NCBI GenBank assembly: GCA_949751835.1
Contig: CATKHK010000001.1
Location: 1 to 64,000, forward strand
Origin: Blepharisma japonicum
Taxonomy: Eukaryota > Ciliophora > Heterotrichea > Heterotrichida > Blepharismidae
Length of the DNA stretch: 64,000 nucleotides
Reading direction: 5' to 3'
Positions 11,549 to 23,152 of this stretch are shown here, piece by piece (position 1 is the first letter of the stretch; each line of letters starts with the position of its first letter). The position numbers and the translations under genes were made by a program. Under the pieces are notes generated by a model. It had not been told where the DNA came from. It saw only the letters and a program-made list of their open reading frames with translations, and ran no database searches.

Positions 11549-13343
11549 AATCAAAACTAGATAATTTATCTAGAAACGAGAAGAGCGGGTTTCATGACTG
11601 ACCTGGCAATTACTATACCCCGACTGACAACGAACAAAGAAACATTTGCTGATAAATGAATAAAAGTATTAGGCTAAATAAAATTGATATATGAGAAAAA
11701 ATAAAAGCATGCTTAAAATTCCAAAATTAGCTAAAGTCGATATAAGTAGCATTTGGATATATTGCTGCATACTTGGATGAGATATATTACAAGTTTGATT
11801 TAAGACAGAGGATAATGATTAAGTTTAAAACAGAATATTTACTAATATTAAACAGTTAATAAAGGCATTTTTTACTCTTAATTTGCACTAATAAAAGACT
11901 ATCTATAAATCTTCTTTAGTTAATATAAATTCGACAGAAAAATTAATGATTTTCTCACAAATTCTTTAGATTAGTATTAAAACAAATTCGCAGTAATATA
12001 TGAAACGCTTTTTTATAATAAATTCCAATTTCTTATACTTTATCAAGCTTAAACTTTATACTTATTAAATATATTAATAATAAATTTTCGTGAATTTATT
12101 TTTATTACTTTATCTTTTAACCTAGCATTCCATACTTTCAATTTTCTTACTGCTTAAATCAAATTTATAGCAATAATAAACGCCTTGATAATCAATTACT
12201 CCTATGAAAATTGCTCCATCATTATATTTTCAAAATGACGATATATTTTGAACTATATCATTTTTCCCAATATTTTGTCAGGTATATTCGTCTAATAGCC
12301 CGCTTTCAAGAATACTTCTTCCTCACTCGAATATATACACTCTGCTATTCCCAGTTGCTATTATTTTATCAGTATATTGGGTTAATAGAGGATTAGGTAC
12401 ACAGGAGTAGCTTTCAACTACTAAATCATATTTATAAATTGCTGTAGCAAGAATTCCACACATTAGGATAGATTCTTTGAAAATACTAATGGCTTGATCA
12501 GAATGAAAAAATCTAGGACAATTTAATTTAGTTCATTTGTTTTGAGCAATATTATATTTTTCAGGAGCCTTACCTCCTCCAAAAACATAAATGCAATTAT
12601 TGTAATAAACAGCTTTTGGATCATATCGAGGGGTTCAAGAACGGAGAGTCCTTTTACATTCAAAGATATTAAGATCAATTATATATACCTCTCCAGAGAT
12701 AGGAGGATAATAACAAAAACAATAAAGTTCTAAGTTAGGGAGTTGAACAAGACCTGTGGAGTAATTTAAAACATGTGGAGTTTTGATGGATTCTTTGGCT
12801 AATTTTTGATTTTTAATATCATAAACTCACATAGAATTTGATTCATCTCTGTTGTCGATATTATAAAGAAACTGAGTGTCTATGTCTTTTTGAGATTCAT
12901 GTGAGTAAGATGAAATCAGCATTTATTTTAATCAATTTTTAATAAAATAATTGGTATGTAAAATTGTCTAATAATTGAATTCTTCATAATAGCTGATTTA
13001 TTACCTCAAGAAATACAGCAAGTTTGTTTGGACTAAAAAGCAATAGCTACCTAATTTTCAATAAAATTAGTTTTTATAATCTTCTCAACATTTCTGAAAA
13101 GTGAAAGATATATGAAGTATATATATTTACTTATATTAAAACAAAAAAAGATTTTATCTTTTAAATTAACAAATTATTTATCCCATTTAAAAGCAAATGC
13201 TTTTTAATTTTCATTTTCAATCGAGTTTAGTATTTGTCAATTCGGTGATGAAACCTACTATGCTCCACTTCACCTAATCTTGATTATACAAAATATAAGA
13301 GATATTGCTGTATATTGGTTTTCATGCTATTACAGAGTGAGTT
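11549..13343 (-). repeat. Kelch-gene tandem repeat unit, copy 2
   Basis: Begins near ATCAAAACTAGATAATTTA, just after the Sec63 relic. It contains a conserved block (GAGAAGAGCG..TTTCATGACTGACC..GGCAAT, then the GACAACGAACAAAG block), the kelch gene and about 420 bases of its upstream flank, and ends near TGCTATTACAGAGTGAGTT. The next unit repeats all of this at an offset of about 1845-1848 bases, separated by about 50 unrelated bases. Confidence 0.8.
12122..12922 (-). CDS. Kelch-like repeat protein, copy 2
   Basis: A 266-residue frame from ATG (12922-12920) to TAG (12122-12124), intact only with TGA as Trp. It shares the core IYVFGGGKAPEKYNIAQN with copy 1. It differs by scattered substitutions, for example SGEVYIIDLN for SGKVYVIDLN and GILATAIYKYDLVVES for GIYDKVIYKYDILVES. 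The differences are substitutions without indels, consistent with a maintained protein. Upstream and downstream flanks are nearly the same as in copy 3, which makes copies 2 and 3 the younger pair. Confidence 0.7.
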
Positions 13344-13396
13344 ATTACATGATAATAATATTTTAACTCTCACTCTCAGAATACATACATTTCGTT

Positions 13397-15184
13397 ATCA
13401 AAACTAGATAATTTACCATAGAAGCGAGAAGAGCGAGTTTCATGACTGACCAGGCAATCATTATGCCTCGATTGACAACGAACAAAGAAGCATCTGCTGA
13501 TAAATGCGATTAGAGTATTAGATTAAATAAAATTGAAATATGAGAAAAAATAAAAGCATGCTGAGAATTCCAAAATTAGCCAAAGTCGATATAAGTAGCA
13601 TTTGGATTCTATTGAATACTTGGATGAGATATATTATAAGTTTGATTTAAGTCAGAGGATAATGATTAAGTTTAAAACAGAATATTTACTAATATTTAAG
13701 AGCTAATAAAGGCATTTTTTACTCTTAATTTGCACTAATAAAAGACTATCTATAAATCTTCATTAATTAATATTAAATTCGACAGAAAAATTATTTATTT
13801 CTCGCAAATTCTTTAGATTAATATTAAAACAAATTCGCAAAAATATATGAACGCTTTTTATAATAAATTTCAATTTCTTATACTTTATCAAGCTTAAACT
13901 TTATACTTATTAAATTTATTAATAATAAATTTTCGTGAATTTATTTTTATTACTTTATCTTTTAACCTAGCATTCCATACTTTCAATTTTCTTACTGCTT
14001 AAATCAAATTTATAGCAATAATAAACGCCTTGATAATCAATTACTCCTATGAAAATTGCTCCATCATTATATTTTCAAAATGACGATATATTTTGAACTA
14101 TATCATTTTTCCCAATATTTTGTCAGGTATATTCGTCTAATAGTCCGCTTTCGAGAGTGTTTCTTCCTCACTCGAATATATACACTCTGCTATTCCCAGT
14201 TGCTATTATTTTATTAGTAGATCAGGTTAATAGAGGATTAGGTATACACGAGTAGCTTTCAACTACTAAATCATATTTATAAATTTCTGTAACAAGAAAG
14301 CCACACATTAGGATAGATTCTTTAAAAATGCTAATGAATTGATAAAAGTGAAGAGATTCAGGACAATTTAATTTAGATCATTTGTTTTGAGCAATATTAT
14401 ATTTTTCAGGAGCCTTACCTCCTCCAAAAACATAAATGCAATTATTGTAATAAACAGCTTTTGGATCATATCGAGGGGTTCAAGAAGGGAGAGTCCTTTT
14501 ACATTCAAAGATATTAAGATCAATTATATATACCTCGACAGAGAAAGGAGGATTATAACAAAAACAAAAAAGTTCTAAGTTAGGGAGTTGAACAAGACCT
14601 GTGGAGTAATTTAAAACATGTGGAGTTTTGATGGATTCTTTGGCTAATTTTTGATTTTTAATATCATAAACTCACATAAAATTTGATTCATCTCTGTTAT
14701 CGATATTATAAAGAAACTGAGTGTCTATGTCTTTTTGAGGTTCATGTGAGTAAGATGAAACCAGCATTTATTTTAATCAATTTTTAATAAAATAATTGGT
14801 ATGCAAAATTGTCTAATAATTGAATTATTCATAATAGCTGATTTATTACTTCAAGAAATACAGCAAATTTGTTTGGACTAAAAAGCAATAGCTACCTAAT
14901 TTTCAATAAAATTAGTTTTTATAATCTTCTCAACATTTTTGAAAAGTGAAAGATATATGAAGTATATATATTTACTTATATTAAAACAAAAAAAGATTTT
15001 ATATTTTAAATTAACAAATTTTTATCCAATAAACAAATGCTTTTTATTTTTCATTTTCAATCGAGTTTAGTATTTGTCAAATCGATGATGAAACCTACTA
15101 TGCTCCACTTCACCTAGTCTTGATTATACAAAATATAAGAGATATTGCTGTATATTGGTTTTCATGCTATTACAGAGTGAGTTC
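13397..15184 (-). repeat. Kelch-gene tandem repeat unit, copy 3
   Basis: Parallel to copy 2 throughout, including the ACTGACC..GGCAATCATT block, the kelch gene and the upstream flank ending near TACAGAGTGAGTT. Divergence between the two units is low and spread over coding and noncoding parts alike. Confidence 0.8.
13967..14767 (-). CDS. Kelch-like repeat protein, copy 3
   Basis: Third 266-residue copy, ATG (14767-14765) to TAG (13967-13969), with TGA as Trp and no breaks. Nearly the same as copy 2; differences cluster in YYPPISGEV against the equivalent region here, and around the residues preceding YKYDLVVES. The common upstream flank contains no recognisable promoter element beyond AT-rich sequence. 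Function as for the other copies: a kelch-propeller-like protein with unknown partner. Confidence 0.7.
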
Positions 15185-15488
15185 TTAAAATTTTTTTCCC
15201 CTAATAACCCATCTGCATTTGCTAATCGGAACCCAAAAAGTTTTCAACAGTTTCACAACAAGAGATTCGCCTTTATATAAAAATCCCTGGTCAAGCAAAA
15301 ATAAAACTCAAGATCCTCCCTTATATATTATAAATAATATTTAGATTTAAGTTAAAGACCGCTATTTATAAATAAATACATTTATACTAAAAAGTAAATA
15401 CCTTATATAGTTTTCTATATTAAATATTTTTACTCGCTTTAAATTCACTTTATCTTTCTACAAATTTATTATAATAAAAATGATTTTT
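15185..15488. other. Spacer upstream of small hypothetical gene
   Basis: AT-rich sequence between the end of the kelch repeat and the next start codon. No coding potential seen. Confidence 0.4.
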
Positions 15489-15914
15489 ATGAGTTTATTT
15501 GCTTGCTGTGATTCTACAACCCACCATGAAAGAACCATAGACCCTACAATTGAGTCACTTGTAAATGAAAATGATCCAGTTACTGAAGCATGACTTTACG
15601 GAGATGGCACATATATTTACGGGCATTGATGGGTTATTTGCAAAATTCGTTTTAGAAATAATGAAAGATCTTATTATTTTGTTACATCGAAATCAAAAAC
15701 TAAGCATATTTCTTATTATTCTGCAAATTGCGAGACTGCTAATGAATTAGGAAATCTTTATAAAACAAAATGATTAAGAACTTATGATCATAGAATTATA
15801 GCGAATACTGATGTAAAGACGCTGGATGTCATTTGCAAGCGAATGACAAAAGATTATAGCTGGTCCAATGACTGCTGAAAATATGCAAGTGAAGTTTTTT
15901 ATAATCTAAGATAA
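15489..15914 (+). CDS. Small hypothetical protein, 141 aa
   Basis: ATG at 15489 (an in-frame ATG also lies at 15480) to TAA at 15912. Four TGA codons read as Trp at positions such as EAWLYGDGTYIYGHWWVICK and KTKWLRTYDHRI; under the standard code the gene disappears. The N-terminus MSLFACCDS carries a Cys pair that could be acylated, but there is no transmembrane segment. The middle is rich in Tyr, His and Lys and predicted compact. No family recognised. Continuous frame, sensible composition and clear start and stop support a real gene. Confidence 0.6.
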
Positions 15915-16633
15915 TTTTAACTAATAGTTACGGTATCAAGGTTTTCTTGAAAAGGTCTTCATTCGAACTGTTTTATTCTATATAAACATCTATGAGAACA
16001 GAAATCACTTATTAAACTTACGCATATAAAATTTCTGAATCAAACCATATTCATATGTAAAACTAGTTCTAGTGGTTTGAGAGGAAAGAAATCTCGCATG
16101 CCAGCCAAGGAAAGAGTAAGGGGAGAGGGAGATAATGACTGCTTAATTGTAAATTAAATAACCTTTTATTTGATGTCATAAATTTATAACGATCTTATCT
16201 TCATCAAACTATAGATTCGTTCCATTGTACATAATAAAGCTGATATTCCAAGAATTGCTATTTCTGAGATATTGATATACTAGACTACAAGATTACGAGT
16301 CGCAGATGCTTTAATTTGCGTTTATTAATACACTTGGCAGTTCTTGCTAACATTAGCTATCAATTTTATAATATATTTCCTTCCAAGATAATCATATGAT
16401 TAGATGAATTTTAGCAGTTAATATTCTTTATTTAAGAGAGCAATAATTAATAGTAATTTTTATAAGTAAACTAATTTAACTTATCAACTAATAAACAATA
16501 TTCGTATACATACTTCTTGTATGTCTTCTATTGGCATGTAGGATTTCAGTTTAAGTAAATCTAATTACAAGTTAACCTTCCTAGTCAAAAATAAGTTTTA
16601 AAATTATAAATTTCTTTTATAGCTTGGAGATAA
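15915..16633. other. Spacer upstream of PP4 gene
   Basis: About 0.7 kb of AT-rich sequence. A GC- and purine-richer patch at about 16070-16140 vaguely recalls the 5' half of a glycine tRNA but lacks a T-arm (see rejected items). No gene is supported. Confidence 0.4.
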
Positions 16634-17554
16634 ATGTCAACTTCAGACCTCGATCGTCAAATAGAGCAGCTTCGTCGTTGTGAAATCATAAAAGAGTCTG
16701 AAGTCAAAGCTTTATGTCTTAAAGCACGAGAAATTCTTTCAGAAGAAAGCAATGTTCAGCTAATTGCCGCACCTGTAACAGTATGCGGAGACATACATGG
16801 CCAATTCCACGATTTGTGTGAACTTTTCATGGTAGGTGGAGAACTTCCGCTTACTAACTATCTTTTTATGGGCGACTTTGTCGACCGAGGTTTTAATAGT
16901 GTTGAAACCTTTCTCTTAATGCTCGCTTTAAAGGTCAGATACCCCGACAGGATCACTTTAATCAGAGGAAATCATGAAAGTCGTCAAATCACACAAGTCT
17001 ACGGCTTCTACGACGAATGTCTAAGGAAATACGGCTCTGTCAACGTATGGAGATACTGCACAGAAGTCTTTGATTATTTAGCTTTAGCTGCCCTTATTGA
17101 TAACAGGATTTTCTGTGTCCATGGAGGACTAAGTCCAACCATAAATACAATAGACGAGCTAAGAAATATTAATAGAAAACAAGAAGTCCCTCATGAAGGG
17201 ACAATGTGTGATTTAATGTGGTCAGACCCTGAAGAAACTACTGGGTGGAGTGTAAGTCCAAGAGGTGCTGGATATTTATTTGGTAAAGATGTAGTCGCTA
17301 AGTGGAATAATGATAACAATATTGAACTTATAGCAAGAGCTCATCAGCTAGTAATGGAAGGGTATAAAAGTATGTTTGGAGACACCTTAGTGACTGTATG
17401 GTCTGCCCCTAATTACTGCTATCGATGTGGAAATGTTGCTGCTATTTTAGAGCTAGACGAACATCTTAACAGAAGCTATAAGACTTTTGAAGCAGCCCCA
17501 GCTGACGTCAGAGAGCCACCAAGCAAAAATCCAGCCATGGACTATTTCCTCTAA
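16634..17554 (+). CDS. PPP4C: Serine/threonine protein phosphatase 4 catalytic subunit
   Basis: Metal-dependent PPP-family phosphatase of 306 residues, full length. The metal-binding motifs are GDIHG (52-56), GDFVDRG (80-86) and RGNHE (111-115), followed by HGGLSP and RAHQLVMEG. The C-terminal DYFL matches the PP2A-family tail used for methyl-esterification. The opening [13 protein letters not shown] and the segment [14 protein letters not shown] favour PP4 over PP2A or PP6, where the equivalent stretches differ. PP4 acts with regulatory subunits in DNA-damage signalling and microtubule organisation; no regulatory subunit is encoded nearby. No introns. The Sec24 gene starts 37 bases downstream on the same strand. 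Confidence 0.95.
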   Translation: MSTSDLDRQIEQLRRCEIIKESEVKALCLKAREILSEESNVQLIAAPVTVCGDIHGQFHDLCELFMVGGELPLTNYLFMGDFVDRGFNSVETFLLMLALKVRYPDRITLIRGNHESRQITQVYGFYDECLRKYGSVNVWRYCTEVFDYLALAALIDNRIFCVHGGLSPTINTIDELRNINRKQEVPHEGTMCDLMWSDPEETTGWSVSPRGAGYLFGKDVVAKWNNDNNIELIARAHQLVMEGYKSMFGDTLVTVWSAPNYCYRCGNVAAILELDEHLNRSYKTFEAAPADVREPPSKNPAMDYFL

Positions 17555-17591
17555 ATTCTTTTTAATATCATAACTCTTCACATAAATTTAT

Positions 17592-19690
17592 ATGGAGGCA
17601 TCCAGTGAGTCACCTTACATAACCTTGACCACTTCTTGTATCCCCTCCTCCAAACAGATGTCTGAGGACTCAAAAATCCCTATCGGCGCCATAATCACCC
17701 CATTTCTCCCCAACGAAGCCCCACTGCCTCAAGTAATCTTCCACGAATCCATAATCCGCTGCAAGGAATGCTTGACCTATATCAACCCTCACGTAAGTTT
17801 TGAAGAAGTCTGCCAATATTGAAGATGCAATATTTGTTCTGCTTTAAATCCTACCCCGTCTTGGTATATGTCACCAATTGACGATCAAGGCAAAAGAACA
17901 GATCTTGATAAAAGACCTGAGCTTACCCACAATTCTTATGATATTATTGCAACTGAGGACTATATGACGAGACCTCCTATGCCTGCAGTCTATTATTTTG
18001 TTATTGATATTTCAGCTTCTTCTCATGACGCAGACTTTCTTGATACAATTTGTGATACAGTTCAAGGACTAATAACAAAACAGTCATTTCCGGGGATGCC
18101 GAGGACACTTGTAGGGCTTTTAGCGTTTGATACAGATTTGCATTTTGTGAGTCTTGACCCTAGCCAAGACCAGCCAATGGTGTATACAGTTGCTGGGACT
18201 TTTGAAGAAGTTTTTTTGCCATTGCCTTATCAATCTCTCCTTGTACCATTAGAAGAATGCTCTGAATTGCTTATGTCTGCTTTAGATCTTATTAGAACTC
18301 TCCACAGTACTCCTTTTGGGGTTGGTTTCCGCTCAGCTGTAATGGCCACTTATCAAGTCTTATACAACCAAGGTGGAAAAGCATTATTTTTCTTATCAGA
18401 CTGCCTTATAGAGTCTGGACACCCAAAAGATTTAAAATTAGATATGGATAATCCTTATTATAAAGAGCAAGCCCACAATATGAGCACAATGCATATTTCT
18501 TGTGACCTTTTTATCACGTGTTCACAGTTTTGCAATGCACAGACTATATCTGAGCTTTCTTTACATACTGGAGGAGACGTTTATTTTTATTCACCATTTA
18601 GAGGAAAAAGTTCAATGGAAAAATTGAGAAATGAAATAAATATAGCTGTGACTAAAAATATATGCTGGGAAGCTGCCTTTAGGCTTAGAGCTAATAAAGG
18701 ATTTAAAGCTGAATCAGTATATGGGCATTTTTCTATAAAATCCCGAGATTTGCTATGTTTTCCGACATTTAACTATTTTCAGACAATTGTATATGAATTT
18801 CATATTCATGGAACTGACCCTTTGCAGTCAATGCAAATGCAGACAGCCATGCTTTATTCTTCAAGTGAAGGAGAAAGACGGGTAAGAGTCCACAATATTA
18901 AGCTAGATATAGCCAAAACAATCCACGACGTTTTAACTCATGCAAATTCTGACGCTTTAATCAATTTTTTTTCCAAAAAGGCTTTACATGAAATGCTTAA
19001 GTCAGACAGACTTGACCTAGGACGAGAATTTTTGGAAAACAGATGTAAAGAAATAGCAATGGTGTGTGTAAAAAATTTAGGGAAAATGCCAAACAATTTA
19101 GAATCGTTTACTTTTGGGATCCAAGGGATGATGAAAAACTTCCTTTTTGCTAACCAGTATCTAGGCTGTAATTGTTATTTAGACAATGCGAATTTAGATT
19201 TATTCCAATTTTACAGAAGGAAGCTAGAAACTTTAGGGATATCAGGCACCAGAATTTTCAGCTGCCCTTATCTGTTTCAGCTGAAGCCAAATGAGCCAGC
19301 AGCCCCTATAGGCCTTTCAAGTAAAAATATTGATCCTGAAGGGGTTTATTTATTAGACACAGGGGTAGAAATGTTGTTATGAATAGGTAAGTATTTATTT
19401 ATGGGAGAGATGTCAATCCTGATTATCTCCAAGACTTGGTAGGGCTAGAAAAGTTTGATTTAAGCAAGATGTATCAGGAGCTTGAGCTGAGAGATGAAAA
19501 TGTGATAGAGTTCATTAATAATCTGAGAGGAAGCTGTGGGGTGTATCAGAGTTTGTCAATAATTCTCAATGGTGACAACAGAGAACAAAGGTAATAACAA
19601 ATCAGCTTTTTCTCGAAGCTTGTGGAGGATAGGACACTTTTGCCGATTTCTTATCAGGAATTTTACCAGAAAGTCTTTGGGTTTGTTTAG
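17592..19690 (+). CDS. SEC24: COPII coat subunit Sec24 (3 exons)
   Basis: Cargo-binding subunit of the COPII vesicle coat at ER exit sites. Exons 17592-19390, 19408-19590 and 19606-19690 give 688 residues. The zinc finger uses Cys 57, 60, 79 and 82, with a TGA-encoded Trp 77 before R-C-N-I-C, exactly where the family has WRC. The trunk follows from PAVYYFVIDIS, then the beta-barrel and helical regions, and a gelsolin-like end (LLWIGKDVNPDYLQDL) and LVEDRT. Intron 2 is 15 nt (GTAATAACAAATCAG). Intron 1 must be 17 nt (19391-19407) to keep the frame. The protein lacks the long Pro-rich N-terminal extension of animal and yeast Sec24. Confidence 0.93.
19391..19407 (+). other. Candidate 17-nt intron in Sec24
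   Basis: GTATTTATTTATGGGAG. Removing it turns LLWIG-K..Y into LLWIGKDVNPDYLQ, matching the Sec24 end, and it restores the downstream frame. The other visible introns in the window are 15 nt. A sequence error is an alternative explanation. Confidence 0.6.
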
Positions 19691-19776
19691 AGATATAACA
19701 CAATTAATCCATAGATAATTTCATAATACTCATATATTTATTAAAAACACTTAATAACCCAAAATATTCCTTAACC

Positions 19777-19932
19777 CTAGTTTTCTTTAGTTTTTTCTTT
19801 CTGCTTTAACGTCTGTTTTACTTTATTTCCTTCTGGCTCATCCTCATCAAGGCACAAGAAATGGTACCCTATAATCATCACAACAACTACAGCTCCCAGC
19901 ACATTCAGCAAGAAATAGAGCTCGTACTCCAT
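19777..19932 (-). CDS. Small single-pass membrane protein, 51 aa
   Basis: ATG (19932-19930) to TAG (19777-19779). The protein is MEYELYFLLNVLG, then a strongly hydrophobic run (AVVVVMIIGYHFLCL), then a charged tail (DEDEPEG .. KQTLKQKEKTKEN). That is a short N-terminus, one membrane helix and a 20-residue cytosolic or lumenal Lys/Glu tail. It sits between convergent Sec24 and the next minus-strand gene. No family recognised; size and layout resemble small integral membrane proteins of eukaryotes. Confidence is limited by length. Confidence 0.55.
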   Translation of the reverse strand: MEYELYFLLNVLGAVVVVMIIGYHFLCLDEDEPEGNKVKQTLKQKEKTKEN

Positions 19933-19991
19933 TTATAAGTTTATATTACCCTTTTAGTTATTATAATCTCATAAATAATTCCACAAAAGCC

Positions 19992-21410
19992 TTACTTGAC
20001 CTTCCTTTTTTTCCTCACAATTTTAGTAACCATACTTTTAATCTCTTGCACCATTTCTTTTGTAACAATTGTGGTGGCAGTGATCGTGTCCTTTGTGAGA
20101 TCATCTGTTTCCACCTTAAATGGTTTAGAAATATAGGCTGGGATCTTGGCTGGCTTGATTTTCCACTTCCCAAAGGCGGATCTAAGCGTTGATTTATATA
20201 TAATTAGGGATAGCCTGACTGCGTTCATACTTACGTGTTTATCATGTTTTGACGACAAATCTTCAAGTTTTGACTGCAGCTGGGAAAGTTTTAGCTTGAA
20301 TTCTTCTTGTTTGGCTTCAAGCTCTTGTTTACAAGCTCTATTAGGAAGTGCAGTTCCATATTTCTGGACGTTATCAATGTCTTTTAAGGCTAATTGTGAC
20401 TCTTCCTGGAATATAGCAGCTTTGGCTTGTAGCTCTTTGTTTTCAAACTGGAGCTTTTTAAGCTTTTCTTTGAGGATTTCTATATCAGATTTTGTAGTTT
20501 TGGCTTCTTTATTAGATTTGTCTGAATGATGCCTGCGAAATTCAGAGTTTTTTTGTGGCTGACCATTAAAACTTAAGTTATCAAGCTTGCTGCTATTAAG
20601 TCACATTGAGCCTGAGTCGCGGCGGTTGAGTTTCTCAGTGTGCCGCTTTTCGAAATTAAGGATTTTTTCATTATTGGTCAAAGTGGTGTCAGAAGTAGCT
20701 GCTAAATGGTATTGATTTGAGGTACTTGACGATAAAAAATTGTTTTCTTTAATACATTGATTTATCATAGCCCTGATTCCTGTAGGGGTAAATAAAGAAG
20801 GGTGTCTTAGGATCCTATTAATGAATTCTCTGGTTGAAATATAGGTGTTTTGGGCTAGAAGCAGATTTTTGGTAGAGGTAATAAAATCTTTTTGCCCATC
20901 TACTAGCTTTTGTTCGATATCTACCAGTTTTTCCATAGAAATCTGGTCCGATTTTTTGCCTTGTGCTATCCATACAAGACTGATAGATAGTGAGGCAAGA
21001 ATTTCAAGAAATTCTTCTATTTGCTCTTCATTGACTTTGTTAGTTGTCCATCCCATTGAATGGTGAAATAGACGAGCTTTTACTTTTAACAAATCCTCTG
21101 ACAATAAAATGACCAAAATTTTCAGTTTTTTTGAGGAAATTTTGTCATCTTGTGTCAAATTTTTATAAAATGTGCTGACTCTTCCAGTGTTACGTGGAAA
21201 AGAACTAGAAGGGAATTTAAAAAAGAATAAGATCTCGCATAATGAATTTTCCGAAATAAATTCTTCAGACTCTTGGTTTGATTCTATGCATTCTATCATT
21301 TTTTGAGCTTTGCAGTCGTAGAAGTTTAGCTCTCTTTCTCAGTGAGAGATTTTAGAATCATCGATTTTCAAATGGGGAAGACTTTTGGTATTTGATGCAG
21401 AGCATCCCAT
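19992..21410 (-). CDS. Predicted N-myristoylated/palmitoylated coiled-coil protein
   Basis: With TGA as Trp (SHWERELNF near the start; MWLNSS in the middle) two ORFs and their upstream extension form one 472-residue frame, ATG at 21410 to a stop at 19992. The N-terminus MGCSASNTK is a classic Gly2 myristoylation site with an adjacent Cys for palmitoylation, so membrane attachment is likely. Residues about 40-230 are helical and globular with no recognised family. Residues about 280-385 are a coiled coil (IEILKEKLKKLQFENKELQ). The C-terminus is basic (KIVRKKRKVK). No enzymatic motif. A cortical or membrane-associated scaffold is an inference. Confidence 0.75.
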
Positions 21411-22790
21411 ATTTTATGTGAAGATTTGTTTTTTTATTTATTTGTTAGCTGGAATTAGAAGGAATTGTAATGGTATTTGATAAAAATTTTGGATTGAGAT
21501 AAGGATGTCGTTATGCAGATTTTATTAATATGGGAATTATTTAAGGGAGAAAATGGATTTATTTTTTATTAGGTTTGGATAGAAATAAATTATTTTGTTT
21601 TTTATATTTATACAACAATTATTAATCATGCATTTTCTCCTTAAGAATATTAATGAATGAGAGAAGATAATTTAAATCGAAATGGAGCTATACTTTTCTT
21701 TAAGAGTGATAATCTTGAGGACATTTAATATTTATTTAGCATGCAAAGGTTAGGAATTAAGTAGAATTAATAAAAAGATTCAAGATTTTCAATTTCTCAA
21801 TTTAAATCCAAATATTTTTACTAAAGAGCTGAATGATTCAAAATCTGGTTGCATTGTGCAAATTTAATTATCTTCAGCCAATCAGCTGTACATGGAAAAG
21901 AAGAAGATAAAGTTTTCAAAAAAATTTTAATGAAAGAGATAATCAGACTTTGAGCGACATATACGTACCAAGTCGCAACCAATTGCATTATGATGCAAAT
22001 TCGTAAAGCTTTCCTAGTACTGCGCCTGTAAAATAACACCTCAAATCACCTACAATTTCATATGCAAATCCTTAAATCATAGCAGACCAATTGAACCAAA
22101 CTACCTCAGGCGAATTTGCCTTCAAATGTTTACGATGTAAAATAATGCTTTCAAAGGAAATTTTTAGGAGGATCTACTTTTGCATGATGATTGCAAAAGT
22201 AGATTTTTTATGCAAGCAAGCAGACCACTGTATAAAGCAACTAGCATTTTCGAATTCTTGCAATTTTGATTGGGATTGCCAATATAATTTACTTGGAATA
22301 GGGCACTCTGCAATCTGCGCCATTTTTGTCTTATTATTCAATTTCTAATGGAAATGCAGTTGGCATGTGCGTAACTTAGTTATCAGAAGGGGTCTCAAAT
22401 TCAAGTGCAAGCAATTATTTGCACAGCAAAAATCTAATACAAATGAAGAAGGATTCCACCAGCACCAAAATTAAGAAAATTCTTCTTAAAATGAATATAG
22501 GTGATGTAGGGCAAAAGTATCCAAAATAACAAATTTGCAGAGATTTGCGCATGCTAAAGAAATTCTACTAGAGCGTTCTAATCTAAAGAAGGATCAAACC
22601 AAATAGTCCAAGAAATCTTGGTTTAGCATGAAATTTTAACTGGAATAGCTATTGTGATATAATGAGAAGATTTGTATTTAATTTTTTATTTTTCTATCTA
22701 CCTATTTAAATAGCTAATTATACCAAAATCAGTGTTGTCAAATAACTTAGCATATATCAAAATAATGATGCTTGTACTTAAACGATTTTT
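21411..22790. other. Spacer with coding-like fragments, no intact gene
   Basis: Two plus-strand stretches look weakly coding: about 21824-22030 (SAVHGKEEDKVFKKILMKEI, one TGA-Trp, ends TAA) and about 22070-22348 (SGEFAFKCLRCKIMLSKEIF with a C-x2-C pair). Neither has a convincing start; the second begins in TTG context. They could be pieces of a decayed gene. The rest is AT-rich and empty. Confidence 0.3.
22172..22204. repeat. Perfect 13-bp inverted repeat with 7-base loop
   Basis: ATCTACTTTTGCA (22172-22184) pairs exactly with TGCAAAAGTAGAT (22192-22204). It lies inside the coding-like fragment at 22.1-22.35 kb. No reading of function is possible from sequence alone. Confidence 0.7.
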
Positions 22791-22849
22791 AATCGAGACT
22801 GCTACGAAGCTATTGCTCATTCTTTACCTGAAAAGCCTTTAGGTGGGAT

Positions 22850-23152
22850 ACTAAAAAATCCATAGGAACAGAAATTTATCTTATTTATCAAGAAGGAAGT
22901 AATAAATTTGCAATAAAAGAATTCGAGAATAAGCTTTATTTAATTATCAAGAAATATTAGAAAATGAATAGATTAATACTTTTAGTAATCCAGCCCAGCA
23001 GCGCTTCTGCATATCAGGAATGCTATGCAAGAAAATAGTAATTGCTTATCTGGAAGATATATGAGGAAAAAACATAGGTGCTATTCATGAAAGTAATGAA
23101 ATGATGACTTTGACTGAAGCATTGGACTATTTTCTATTCTATTAATATGGTC
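22850..23152 (+). pseudogene. Decayed coding region upstream of the tandem module
   Basis: In one frame IGTEIYLIYQEGSNKFAIKE, then in another YQEILENE, TAG, INTFSNPAQQRFCISGMLCK and IGAIHESNEMMTLTEALDYF up to TAA. Sensible composition interrupted by a frame change and stops. Its last part (from about 23090) is repeated at about 25463 as the start of the second module. No family recognised. Confidence 0.35.

Noticed and set aside
16065-16140. tRNA-Gly-like stretch (TTCTAGTGGTTTGA .. ATCTCGCATGCCAGCC)
   Set aside because: It resembles a D-arm and GCC anticodon arm, but spacing is wrong, there is no T-arm (GGTTCGA) and no matching acceptor stem.
21821-22039. Minus-strand ORF of about 72 codons
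   Set aside because: Starts at GTG and has no domain; the opposite strand looks at least as coding-like.
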